Positions 54,370-64,000 of a stretch of DNA of 64,000 nt are shown here, one piece after another. Location of the stretch: positions 2,775,501 to 2,839,500 of the forward strand of contig NC_016459.1 in assembly GCF_000226115.1 (NCBI RefSeq), read 5' to 3'. The notes under the pieces were generated by a model. It was not told where the DNA came from. It searched no databases and saw nothing but the letters and a program-made list of their open reading frames with translations. The first letter of the stretch is position 1. Every line of letters begins with the position of its first letter. Position numbers and translations under genes: made by a program. The stretch comes from Thermothielavioides terrestris NRRL 8126 (lineage: Eukaryota; Ascomycota; Sordariomycetes; Sordariales; Chaetomiaceae).

Positions 54370-54733
54370 CGGGCGGGTGGGAAAGCAACGCTGGAGGACT
54401 GATGTGCCAGGGCTGGGACCTGCGCGCGCCGCGGACGGACGATCGGTGTGTTCAGTCGTTGATTTTGGCATCTAGAATTACATATTGCCTTGTTTTCAAA
54501 CTACCTAGCATAGCATATGGTGAAAGTGAGAAGTTATGCATCAGCATCAAGTCATACCGACCGCATATCTATTCCACAGGATCCCTCACAGCTCAATCGC
54601 ACACGGCGTAAGTTTGGCTTAACAACTTTAAAATAACCCTTCCTGCTTGCTCGCAGAGTGGCTAAAACTCCGAATATTCTTCTCGGAAACGCTGCCTCGG
54701 TGCTCAGCTCCCAACCCCACTCCGGAGCGCTGT
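54370..54733. other. Convergent 3' intergenic region
   Basis: 364 bp between the CVNH and RBA50 stop codons, A/T-rich in 54460-54560. Both 3' UTRs should be here. Nothing else seen. Confidence 0.5.
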
Positions 54734-56086
54734 TCACCGCCCCCTCAACCGCTCCCGCCACCCGCCCTTCTCGAATAACCACAAGGCCTCCGTTGCATAC
54801 GCCTTACTGCTCAGATGCCCCTTCCCTTCGGGCTGCCCCGCTTCCTCCTCGAGGCTCTCCAGCACCCGCCCCTCGCGGAAGCACCTCCACAGGGCGAACG
54901 CCAGATCGTCCTCCTCGCCATCTCTGCCTTCAATCCCCACACCCCAGTCGCCCCGCCCGAGACGGTACAGCATCCTCCCAAGGGTCTGATAGGCCAAGCA
55001 CCTCTGCGCGGGCACCGCCGACCGCGCCAGCCGCGCGAGCTCGGGGATGGTGTAACCGGCCGCCTCGGGGGCCTCGGCGTGGTGGTGCAGGCCCTTGGTG
55101 ACGGGTATGGCGCGGCTGACGCGGGGCGGTAGGAGCTGGCCGCGGAAGTCGAAGCGGAGGGCCGAGACGGGGAGCGAGTCCTGGCCCGGATAGTAGGGCG
55201 ATTCGCGGTCGGCGTCCGAGTCCGGGGTCGGGATGGGTGCCATCCAGGCCAGCTTGGACGGGTCGCGGGGGAGGCTGGGGAAGAATTTTTTGTGCATGGT
55301 TTCGAGAAAATCGGGGTCCGCGGGATCGAGGTCGGGGACGGTGGGCGGGTGGGGGAAGTGCGTGTTCCGAGGGCCATCCTGGAGCGTGGTGCTGTCGGGT
55401 TGAGATTTGGAAGCGTCGGCTTTGGGCCGAGACAAGCTCTTCACAGGGAAGAGGCCAGGTGGGGGTACCGGCGGAGGAGCGTCTTCGTCAAAGGTAACTG
55501 TCTTTTTGGGCTTTTTATCGTCGCGCCTAGCTTCGGACGCCTGGGTCGCCTCGGACGCCTGGGTCGCCTCGGACGCCTGGGTCGCCTCGGACGCTCCCTC
55601 AGGCGCGTCCTCCACGGTGGCGTGTCGTGAGACCGCGGGGGCTGAGTCGTTCGCGCGGCTCGAGGTCTTGCTAGAGGCCTCGTTATCGAAAGGTGATGGA
55701 CCAGCTTGCTCGTCGAGATTCGCGCGTTTCAGCAGCATCTGGATGAACTTGGGGTCCAAGCTGTTGTAGAGCTCCTTCTGCGCCTCGGCTATCTGATCGG
55801 GCGACATGGAATCCAACACGGCCTTGTTTTCCTCATCGATTCCCCGTCGCTCGTCAAGTTCTGCATTTTTCCGAAACGGCGTGCCATCTCTGCCCGGCGG
55901 CGGTTTCGGATTCCCGTCGGTCGACGATTTCCCTTGTCGCTGCTGCTGCTGCTTGAAGGCCGAGACTCGCTTTTTGGGCGCGGGGAACCCGGTGGCGGAT
56001 GGCGCTGGGGCGGTGGGAAAGCTCGGCGGTGGAATTTCGCTGGTATCTCTCTCTTGAACGTCGAATATCCTCAACGTGCTGTCCAT
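54734..56086 (-). CDS. RBA50: Rba50/RPAP1-type RNA polymerase II assembly factor
   Basis: A single exon of 450 codons. After a disordered start there is the RPAP1 N-terminal box, with ENKAVLDSMSPDQIAEAQKE followed by LYNSLDPKFIQMLLKRANLD (about residues 85-125). A Ser/Glu/Ala-rich linker with three exact SEATQA repeats follows, then DLDPADPDFLETMHKKFFPS, and the C-terminal box LRFDFRGQLLPPRVSRAIPV, TKGLHHHAEAPEAAGYTIPE and LARLARSAVPAQRCLAYQTL. Human RPAP1 and yeast Rba50 help assemble RNA polymerase II, acting with chaperones before nuclear import. The length is close to yeast Rba50 (439 aa) and much shorter than human RPAP1. The ATG at 56086 opens the only long frame. Confidence 0.92.
   Translation of the reverse strand: MDSTLRIFDVQERDTSEIPPPSFPTAPAPSATGFPAPKKRVSAFKQQQQRQGKSSTDGNPKPPPGRDGTPFRKNAELDERRGIDEENKAVLDSMSPDQIAEAQKELYNSLDPKFIQMLLKRANLDEQAGPSPFDNEASSKTSSRANDSAPAVSRHATVEDAPEGASEATQASEATQASEATQASEARRDDKKPKKTVTFDEDAPPPVPPPGLFPVKSLSRPKADASKSQPDSTTLQDGPRNTHFPHPPTVPDLDPADPDFLETMHKKFFPSLPRDPSKLAWMAPIPTPDSDADRESPYYPGQDSLPVSALRFDFRGQLLPPRVSRAIPVTKGLHHHAEAPEAAGYTIPELARLARSAVPAQRCLAYQTLGRMLYRLGRGDWGVGIEGRDGEEDDLAFALWRCFREGRVLESLEEEAGQPEGKGHLSSKAYATEALWLFEKGGWRERLRGR
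55533..55594 (+). repeat. 18-bp tandem repeat inside RBA50 (about 3.4 copies)
   Basis: Three perfect copies of an 18-bp unit plus a partial one. On the coding strand they encode SEATQA three times and then SEA, in the linker between the two conserved boxes. Confidence 0.95.
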
Positions 56087-58441
56087 TTTTGCAGACCTGC
56101 CTGGTTTGGGCTGATTCCAAAAGGCCGGGCCTGGGGAGAGGGGAGCAAGGTGAGCAAGCAGCCGCCACCTCCGAAGGCGCCTTATCTTATCACATCAAAG
56201 GCCACCCCACCTCTAAATAAAGTACTCCGTACTGTGTGAGTATTCGGTGCCGGATACTTCAGGGACAAGTTGGAGGAACCTTCAAGCAAGCAGGTTCCAG
56301 ACAGAATACCGTGTACGGATTACTCCGTACATCGCACAAACAGGAAACTTACCCAAGTGAAACTCGTTTTAGGACAGCAGCAGCCACATCGACATTGAGC
56401 TCTTGTCCAGATCGCACCCGACGGAGCAATCCAGCCCAAGAACAGCTCCTGACAGGCATGCTAGTGAAGTCGCAAGTGCGACTTCATTTCTCTCATTCCT
56501 CTCCGTCTACAAGCAAACACACTCAACGCTTAACGTGCAGTGGGTGGACATCTGAGGCCTCGGGCGATCGGTTCCTTGAGGTGCTTGGCCTGCAGCTTGC
56601 AATCGCGAGTCCCAGCCGCGGCGCGCGTAACTCCCTAGCCCCCCGCGCGTGCGTCAGTTTGGGTTGTCTGGACCCCTGCTCCTCGGTGCAGATGTTTTGT
56701 CGGTCGAATGCGGAGGGCCGCAGCCCACAATGTCACGCAGCATCCACCACACCGCATTCGAAACGGAGGGGGAGGGGGTGAGGGAGGGGCCGCCAACCAA
56801 CAGGGTTCGTGCCCCGCCAGTACCTCGGTACCTGCCTCATACTGTGCAGAACGCGCCGCATGAAGCCTCTTCCGCGCTCTCGGCTCGGCACCCGTGGCCT
56901 GGCCCCACCCGCGGGTCTGAACGAACGGCAAGTTAGCCCAGATCCCTGTCACACCTTAAAAAGGCGATAGCCCAAACAAACTGATTCCTCGTGCGCTCTG
57001 TTGTGCAGGCGGTTGTTTCTGTTTCCCGGTGCGCCGCTTGGTAACAGCAAGTAACTGCACAGTGAGGTACAGGGCCTGGTTGATGGTGGATCTCACATCT
57101 TTTCCGTCTCGGCACTGTATTCCGTACACGCACACCGCACTCTGTACGGAGTATTCCGTACATTTCATACATTGTTGACAGTCCATACCACTTGAAGATT
57201 ACAAGCGCTGCAGCATCATCACGCCCCTATCAACCGTTCCCCGTTGCCAGCTGGGTGGAATGCCCGTCCTTGGCGTCGTTTATCCCGTTCCCCTTTCTGG
57301 TTGTCGCTTGGTTCCAATCTGCAACCTGCCCTTCCCCCTTCACTGGCCATGGCTCGGTCAATGCGTCCATCCCCCGATTTCCCATCCCGGTGTTTCCATC
57401 CACGTCTCCAATCTGTCCATGTTCGTTCGCCCTCCGCCCTCGTGATTCCCCGCCCTGGCCTGGACCCCTTGGCTTCTCCCTCGGCGCCAGTCGAGCTGGT
57501 CAGCCCGCGAGCATCGAGCTGGTGTTTTAATTCGCCTTTTCCAGAACAAAATTTCCCTTGCATCCTGTGACTTACCTGACTGAGGCGGTCATGGCCCCGA
57601 TTTTTCCTCGCAAGCTGCGAAGTAATAAAGTTCCAAAACCTGAGCCCATCCCCATCGTCTCTTCGCCCCTTCGCACCCTAAATTCCCCGTTCCTCTCCTC
57701 ATTCTCTTCCCACTTCCAACACACTGCACAACCACCGACTTTCGAGAGCGCAGTGTGCAAAATCCATCTAGACCGCCACTCCTTCCTACTTTCTGCATCT
57801 CGCAAACATCATTTTGAGATTCAGCAGAGTCTGCCGAATTGAATCGTACATACCGATCGCCTGCATCCCTGCGCGCTGGGCCTTGGTTTGCACTTTTTGT
57901 TTCGGTCGCCGACCGTCGTCGGGTTTGCGAGCGTTGGCGGAACTGAAGGCATTCAGAAGCCGCAACTCCACCTCTGCAGCTGAACCCCCGAAGTACCTCC
58001 CCCAGGCGCGCCGCCCTACCGGCCCTGGCGCTCGGGCCACATCCCAGCCGACCAGCACCGGCCAATCGAACCAACCACAAGGCCTCGTCGATTCTGCAGC
58101 TCTTCCCCAAACGCGCGGGTGCCTCCCAACGCTGGGGCCAGGCAGCCTATCAGAAGCAACAACGGCATCCCGGGGTTGACCAGCTCTTTAAAGCTGTTTT
58201 CAGCATCGCCGATTGGTGTTCTTTTGTTACTTTTATATAGTTTGCCTGTGTTGTCGGCGGCCCTCGTGCTGCCGCTTTGTCGGAGTCTCTTGCCACGCAT
58301 TGTTGGCAAAGTTAGGCACAACGCGGCGGTGGCTCAGCAGGGGGCGTGACGGCGGAGGGCTGAGAGACTCTCTCTTTCCTCCTCTTTTTCCCGCCTCCCG
58401 CGGCGCTCCTGCCCTTGCCGAGCACCGCTGAACAGTCAGGC
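56087..58441. promoter_or_regulatory. Divergent region between RBA50 and HPC2
   Basis: 2.35 kb. It contains two TGTACGGA-N4-TCCGTACA inverted repeats (56312-56331 and 57143-57162). The stretch 57210-57800 is C/T-rich on the plus strand and could be part of a long HPC2 5' leader. A 173-codon antisense frame (57589-58110) has no domain and is not called. Confidence 0.5.
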
Positions 58442-60544
58442 ATGGCAGCTAGTGGCGGACTGGACATGGCGCTGCAACAGCAACAGCAACACCAACACCA
58501 ACAACAACCTCGGCTGCAGTACAGCTCGTCACCGTCGCTCTCGTCGCCGCCGTCGGCACTGTCGGAGCCTGGCTCTCCGGCGCGCGTCATCAACGCCGTC
58601 ATCAACGCCGGCCGCGCCAACATTGAGATGGACGAGATCATCGTCGAACCCAGCTCCGCAGCTCAGTTCGGCATCATGCAGCAACTCCACCCCTCCGAAC
58701 CACCCTCGAACGTCCCGCTGACCGCCGCCGGTCTTCCAAGAAAGAAGCCCGGCCGCAAGCCCGGCAGCACCCTCAAGCCGAAGGTCCCCCCCGCCGATGG
58801 CAGCTCCACCAACGCCGACCAGCCCAAGCAGCGGCGGCCGCGGAAGCCCAAGGATCCCAATGCCCCTCCCGTCCAGAGGAAACGCAAGGCGGCCGCCGCC
58901 GAAGGTAGCGACGCCACCTCCGAGCCGGACGCGAGGTCCGTCTCGGGCCCGCCTCGGCAGACCAAGATCACCGAGCTCACACCGATGCGCATGGCCCTGG
59001 ACGCGCGGTCCCCGCCCGTCGATATCGGCTTCGCCCCGCCGATCCCGAAGCGGGAGAGCGGCTCGAGTTCCATGAACATGCAGAACCTTCTGAACGAGGA
59101 GCCCCAGCCGAAACCTCCGCCCGCCGCCCCTGCGAGGCAGATGTACGACCCCATCAGGAGCAATTACGATCCGATCCGGGAATCCATGGCGGCGCGTGAC
59201 CCGTACGGCACGGGACCGCTTGGCTCGCCCCGCGCACCCGCCCAGGCTGTCAACCGGGCCAGCGCGTCGCCCTCGATCGCAAGCTTGGTAGACCCGCAGC
59301 CTGTTGCCCCCGTCATCTCCCCCCGCCCGTCCCATACGTCGTACACAAACCCGGCGCCCCAGCCGCGTTTCCACGATTCGGCGTCCTCCTTGCCTCCCTC
59401 GCCGTCGCACGCCGTACGGAGCACTCCTCAACCTCTACCCAAGCCCGCCCTCGCCGACGCAAGGCGTCCTCCACCGCCGCCTGCGGCCCAAACATCGACC
59501 AACAAGGCCGAATCGAAGACGACGTCTTTCACCAGCATGACGAGTCTCCCAAGCGCCACGTCCGCTGCTGCGACACCAGCGGCAGCGCCGCCAGCGCCGC
59601 CGCAGAGCAAGAAGATCGCGGCCGTGGTCCAGCAGGAGCGCGAGTCGAACAAAAAGGCCCGCAGCAGCTCGTCGTCCTCGCCTAAAATTAGCAGCCTCCG
59701 CGACGCGCTCCCTCCGCTCCCCGGCGGGGAGCGATCCATCCTCGACTTCGGCAAGGCGCGTCCCGGCGAGGAGGTCGAGGCGCCCAGCATCTCGCTGCGT
59801 ATCCCCATCAACCCGGGCGAGACCAACAAGTACGTCAACTTCATGCGCATGGCCGAGGAGCGCTACGGCTGGGATGCGCTACATCCACGCCTGGCCGCGA
59901 GCCGCGAGCGCAAGGCGCGCATTGCCGCGGCGACGGCCGCGCTGGAGCGGAACGGCAGCGGGCGGGACTCGGGCGAGGATATGGACGAGGACATCCTGCA
60001 GGGGTCGGACGCCGGCGAGAGCAACGTGGAGATGGGCGGGACAGGCGCCGCGAACGGCAACGGGGCACCGGCGAAGCCGCCAAGGAAAAAGCGCAACTTC
60101 AAGGAGGACGAGTACGACAGGGACGACGACTTCGTGGACGACTCGGAACTGCTCTGGGAGGAACAGGCGGCCGCCAGCAAGGACGGCTTCTTCGTCTACT
60201 CTGGGCCCCTGGTCCCGGAGGTCGAGAAGCCTGCCGTCTCGCAGGACAGACCGAGACGGGGCCGCGGCGGGCGCGGGAGGGGAGGCAGGGGCGGCGCAAC
60301 CAGGGGCGAAGGAACGGGGCGCGGGAGAGGCGGCGGGCCGGGCTCGCGTGGCGGCACGGTCCGCAAGCCGCGGATTACAAAGCTCGAGAAGGAGCAGCGC
60401 GATCGCGAGAAGGCCGAGCGCGAAAAGCTGGCGCAGATGGCGTCCAAGTCGGGCGCCGGCGCCGCGGCGGCTGCCGCCGGTCTGTTGTCGCTCAATGGGA
60501 CGCCTGCGCCGGGTCAGGGCGCGGTGCCCGGGATGGCCATGTGA
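58442..60544 (+). CDS. HPC2: Hpc2-type subunit of the HIR histone chaperone (ubinuclein homologue)
   Basis: A single exon of 700 codons. Most of the protein is disordered: a Gln/His-rich start (LQQQQQHQHQQQ), a Lys/Pro basic segment near 100-150 (KKPGRKPGS, PRKPKDPNAPP), and Pro/Ser-rich stretches. The diagnostic part is the Hpc2-related domain near residues 547-595: KKRNFKEDEYDRDDDFVDD, SELLWEEQAAASKDGFFVYS, GPLV. In yeast Hpc2 and human ubinuclein this domain binds the histone chaperone core (Hir1/Hira) and H3-H4. Downstream are RGG-like Arg/Gly repeats (about 600-640) and a basic end. HIR deposits H3-H4 independently of replication and represses histone genes. The in-frame codon at 58415 is TTG; the ATG at 58442 is used. 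Confidence 0.88.
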   Translation: MAASGGLDMALQQQQQHQHQQQPRLQYSSSPSLSSPPSALSEPGSPARVINAVINAGRANIEMDEIIVEPSSAAQFGIMQQLHPSEPPSNVPLTAAGLPRKKPGRKPGSTLKPKVPPADGSSTNADQPKQRRPRKPKDPNAPPVQRKRKAAAAEGSDATSEPDARSVSGPPRQTKITELTPMRMALDARSPPVDIGFAPPIPKRESGSSSMNMQNLLNEEPQPKPPPAAPARQMYDPIRSNYDPIRESMAARDPYGTGPLGSPRAPAQAVNRASASPSIASLVDPQPVAPVISPRPSHTSYTNPAPQPRFHDSASSLPPSPSHAVRSTPQPLPKPALADARRPPPPPAAQTSTNKAESKTTSFTSMTSLPSATSAAATPAAAPPAPPQSKKIAAVVQQERESNKKARSSSSSSPKISSLRDALPPLPGGERSILDFGKARPGEEVEAPSISLRIPINPGETNKYVNFMRMAEERYGWDALHPRLAASRERKARIAAATAALERNGSGRDSGEDMDEDILQGSDAGESNVEMGGTGAANGNGAPAKPPRKKRNFKEDEYDRDDDFVDDSELLWEEQAAASKDGFFVYSGPLVPEVEKPAVSQDRPRRGRGGRGRGGRGGATRGEGTGRGRGGGPGSRGGTVRKPRITKLEKEQRDREKAEREKLAQMASKSGAGAAAAAAGLLSLNGTPAPGQGAVPGMAM

Positions 60545-61250
60545 GATTTCTGTGTTATGCGTTGCATTACGGGTTGTACATGGCTATGGGGGCTGTGGTA
60601 ATTTTGGGAGGTTCCGGAGTCTGGTTTTGCTTTCCCCTCGACGGAGTCGGAGGGTGTATCATTAGGGGTAACACACAACTCGGGCGGGAAGGCGTCTGCA
60701 GGTCGGGGCGTCGGGTGCTGTGAAGTCTGTCCATGGATTTGGGAGACGCGACTCGGTTGGGGCTGCGACTTTGCTGCTAGTGTGCTATTGGCTCGTTACT
60801 TTGAAGCTTGGTTTGGGTGCTGTTGGCGTGCGTGAATCACCGCGCCCAGAGATCCCGGCAACAGACGGGAGAGGGAATGAGAGAGGACCTGCGAGCCAAT
60901 GCGAAGAGGGATGGGTTAGCTAGCTCCACAGGCGTGGTCGCACTCAAAGCGTAGCCAAATGAAAACTACGTCGAAAGCTCGAAACAAACCTTGGGTGAGA
61001 TGAGGGTGTCTGCACCTGAACACTGATGCATTTTGTGGCATAGCTTGCATACTGTGCACATGTCAAGGTCAGGCCAACATGAGATCGAATGTCTTCTCAG
61101 AATCCCATTCTTTAAGTTGCACATATATGATATATTCAGGATGTTTCTATGCAAGATATGCAGCTCCAGCGTCAGCATAGCTCCTTTTTCTCCCCGTCTA
61201 AAGACCAACCCGTATATATGTCCTAGGTCCTGCACAGCTGAGTATCAGCA
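60545..61250. other. Convergent 3' intergenic region
   Basis: 706 bp between the HPC2 and MFS transporter stop codons. It is A/T-rich at 61080-61220 with ATATATGATATAT-like sequence. No gene seen. Confidence 0.5.
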
Positions 61251-63477
61251 TCAGCACTTCTCCTGGTCGTCCCCTTTTACTGCACCCTCCTCCGCAACCA
61301 CTACCGTTACGCCTCCCTCGCCACCCCCATCCCTCGCCCTCCTCTCCGTCCTCTCCCTCCTGGCCGCCAGTTTCGCTAGCCGCCGCTCCGCCGCCGCCCT
61401 CTCCTCCCGCATCTGCTGTATCACCTTGCTGCGGTCCCGGATCCGCTCGCCGTACCGGTAGAACGCGAACGGGATCGGCACCAGCAGCACCTCGAGCAGG
61501 CCGAGCAGGGTGCCGGCCCACTGCGGGGTCAGCGCGTCGTACATGGCGGGGCCGGCGAGCGGCAGCGCGGCGCCGAAGACGGAGCGCATGACGGCGTTGC
61601 CCGCCAGCGCCGACGCCGCGTAGATGCCGTACGCCCCGGCCAGGTAGTTGGACCCGTAGATGAAGGACAGCGTGTTGCCCATGCCGAAGGGCACGCCGAA
61701 CGCGATCGGCACCAGCGCGGGGATCGACGCCGGCAGGCACGTCCAGCTGAACACCAGCTGGCCCAGCGGCGTCAGCACCGCCCCGATGCTCATCACCAGC
61801 GCCGTCGCCTCCGGCGCCGCCCGCCCCGTGTCCGGGTCCGTCTTGCCCGCCCCGTTGATCAGTCGCCGCCAGACGGGCTCGAGCGCGATGGCGATCAGCG
61901 TGCCGATGCCGATGCCCAGGAAGGCGAGGCCCGACATGGACACCGTCCAGCCCCGGTGCTGCGTGAAGACGATCGGGTAGGCGACGAAGCAGAGGTAGAG
62001 GATGCCGTAGATGACGGAGATCCTAAGGAAGGGGGAGGGTGTGTCAGTGGTGGTCTGAAGGAATGAAGGCTGGGTTATGTTTGTCTTGCTGGTCAGGGGG
62101 TGCGTAAGGCGAAGAAGGGGTAGCTATACCAGATGTTGAAGAACCACAGGATGGGCTCCGTCGCGGCCAGCACGAACGGGCGGCTGAGGTTGATCTTGAG
62201 CAGCTCGAGCGTCGAGATGCGCTGGTCGTGGCGGCACCACCACCGGTCGTCGCCCGTCTCCTTGCGCATGCGGGCCGCCTTCTTCTTCAGCAGCGCCGGG
62301 GCGTACGTCTCCTTCACCAAGGCCAGCATCAACACTGCAACGCCGGCCAGGATTAGGGCCAACCAGTTTCCCCACCGCCAGCCCAGGTTCTCGTACACAA
62401 AGCCGCCGATCAGGGGCCCCGTGACCGGCCCGTTCAGCGGCGCGATGCTGTATATCGACATGCACAGCGCGAGCGACTCGCGGCCGGCGATGTCGACAAC
62501 GGTGCCGGGGCTGTTCGAAATCATGGCCGCGCCAAACAACGCTCTGCGTCCGCCGTCAGCCGAGTCCGAGCCCCAAAACCTCATCTCCTTGCTCATAATA
62601 ATAACATATCATTCTACACCCCTTCCTTACGGGCGGCGTGTTGCGAACGTACCCAAAGAACCGCACGACCACCATAGCCGCCAGGCTCTGCGCCAGCGCG
62701 CACGGCACGATCAGGACGACGAACACGCCCATGCAGACCAGGTACACGACGCGGCGGCCGTAGAGCTCGCTCATGGGCGCGACCACGACGCTGCCGGCGG
62801 CCAGGCCCAGCAGGTAGCTGGTCAGGCCGAGGGTGGCGACGCTGCGGCTGGCGACGCCGAACTCGGCCATCAGCCCCGGGATGGTGGCCGTGTAGCTCGT
62901 GCTGTACAGCACCACCACCCAGCTGGCGTACGACACGGCCAGGATGGTGTAGCCGCGGTACCAGAGCGGCCTGGTCTTTTGTCTCAGCGAGCGGCGGGGG
63001 GGTGGGGTGTGGCAAGGGGGAAGGGAAGGAAAGGGGTGAGGATAATTACCAGTTGCGAGGGTTTTCTGGGTCGTCGTCGTCCAGCGTCACTTCGAAGTCT
63101 GGCGGGCGGGAGGCGGCCGAGGTGATGGACGTGCGGGTGCGGGCGAGGCTGAGGGCGTGGTCTGGGCCTAGTCCATGGCTGGCAGAGTTGTTGTTGTTGT
63201 CGTCGTCGTCGTCATCGCCGCCGTCATTGTCTGGTGAGGAGGGCCCGATCCGCTCGGCGGCGGAGATGGTCTGGCCGAGGGCGTGCTCGAGCGGCGAGAG
63301 CGGGTCTGTGTGAGTCGAGGAGGAACGGGAGCGGGACGGGGTGGAGGAGGAGGTGGTGGTCTTGAAGTGGGCGTCGATGCGAGACTCCTTGTCGGGGAGA
63401 CTCTGTTCAAGCGTTGTGCTCGAGGTGTCCCCGGGAACAGGTGCCTGTTTCTCTAGGTCTGGTACTTCTCGTGCCAT
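61251..63477 (-). CDS. Major facilitator superfamily transporter, DHA1 (drug:H+ antiporter 1) type
   Basis: Four exons: 63477-63050, 62970-62653, 62543-62130 and 62022-61251; 643 aa. About 143 residues of hydrophilic cytoplasmic N terminus (Ser/Thr-rich, with an Asp/Asn run) end in DDDDPENPRNWPLWYRGY, the usual entry to TM1 in fungal DHA1 proteins. About twelve membrane segments follow. Motif A is MSELYGRRVVYL between TM2 and TM3; the PGTVVDI and PLNGPVTGPLIGGFVYENLG blocks belong to motif C and the TM5 region of the Tpo1/Flu1-like branch. The cytosolic loop is charged (KKKAARMRKETGDDRWW), and TM7 follows the third intron. The C terminus is a long Arg/Glu-rich tail. The substrate cannot be told from sequence; relatives export polyamines and azole or mycophenolate-type drugs across the plasma membrane. 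Confidence 0.9.
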
Positions 63478-64000
63478 AGTCACTAGTGACTTCGGTCCGG
63501 GCTCTGCGAGCAGCGAGCCTGAGGGCAACAAAATTTTACACTTCAGGGACACCACGCGGACGCGTCCACACGATAATTCCCAAGGCAGACACAACCATAC
63601 CACGGCGGATGGGGGAAAATAAGTCCTTGATAGTGCAAACGCTTACAAATCGAGTGTTCACTAAACGGGAGTCGTATCAAGCGCGTGAGATGTCCCAACA
63701 ACAGCCGCGGCGCAACAACAGTGGGAATCAGACTGGAAAAGAGAGATGAGCCAGCAAGTGATCCCTCGCAAAGGGGGGGTCTCCTTCTCGGGAGTAAGCC
63801 GGACCCAAGCCGGGTGCGGGTCTGCAGAAAGGGTTCGAGCCGAGCTACGCGCCATGAGAGTCGGATGGCGGCACCCGGTGCCGACCCTCCTTCAACCCCG
63901 ATCGCCCGCTCCCTCTGCGCAACTGTGTAGTCTAGTGCATACGACTGCAGTGGAAAGCGCATGTGTTCGATTCTCGTCTTCCCACTTTTCTACCCTCTCT
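63478..64000. other. Upstream region of the MFS gene and window edge
   Basis: 523 bp. It should hold the MFS promoter. Near the edge (63928-63972) is a stretch resembling tRNA internal promoter boxes without a complete tRNA fold. No gene called. Confidence 0.45.

Noticed and set aside
57589..58110. 173-codon frame antisense to the HPC2 leader
   Set aside because: No domain; it arises from the C/T-rich leader read backwards.

Overview
The window is nuclear DNA from a filamentous ascomycete (Pezizomycotina). Short spliceosomal introns of about 50-190 nt (GTRNGT-type donors, CTAAC/CTGAC-like branch sites, C/TAG acceptors), GC-rich coding third positions, and proteins most like those of Sordariomycetes suggest a Sordariales/Chaetomiaceae-type genome. 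The order is inferred from gene content and base composition; no database search was run.

Left block (1-14.1 kb), gene-dense: a partial RMI1-like gene, VPS51 (GARP tether), NIF3-like protein, BOL2, an SRPK-like kinase containing a GC-AG intron, CFT2 (CPSF100) and SEC24. The last two are divergent.

Middle (14.1-40.6 kb), gene-poor: three genes are well supported up to 23.7 kb and just beyond the large desert, namely a microbial-type PARG-domain protein, a mitochondrial asparaginyl-tRNA synthetase (SLM5-like), and a WOPR-family regulator of the PAC2 type at 35.3 kb. Between them lie long stretches without credible genes. These carry four copies of one short non-autonomous transposon (MITE, 371-410 bp) with 27-bp terminal inverted repeats, TA target-site duplications and an internal block of degenerate telomere-like repeats. 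They also carry tetranucleotide and dinucleotide repeats and recurring TGTACGGA/TCCGTACA inverted repeats.

Right block (40.6-63.5 kb), gene-dense again: histone H1 (six exons, two of them tiny), a long proline-rich disordered protein I do not recognise, an ELYS-domain nucleoporin-like gene divergent from SMC4 (condensin; the reading frame is broken by one extra G), a small secreted CVNH-domain protein, RBA50/RPAP1, HPC2 (HIR histone chaperone) and a DHA1-type MFS transporter.

Many genes serve chromosome or transcription housekeeping (RMI1, H1, SMC4, ELYS, HPC2, RBA50, CFT2), but nothing shows that they form a functional cluster. The least expected signals are the telomere-repeat-bearing MITE family, the SMC4 frameshift, the variant PARG signature, the GC-AG intron at the kinase catalytic loop, and the tandem acceptor in the CVNH gene.
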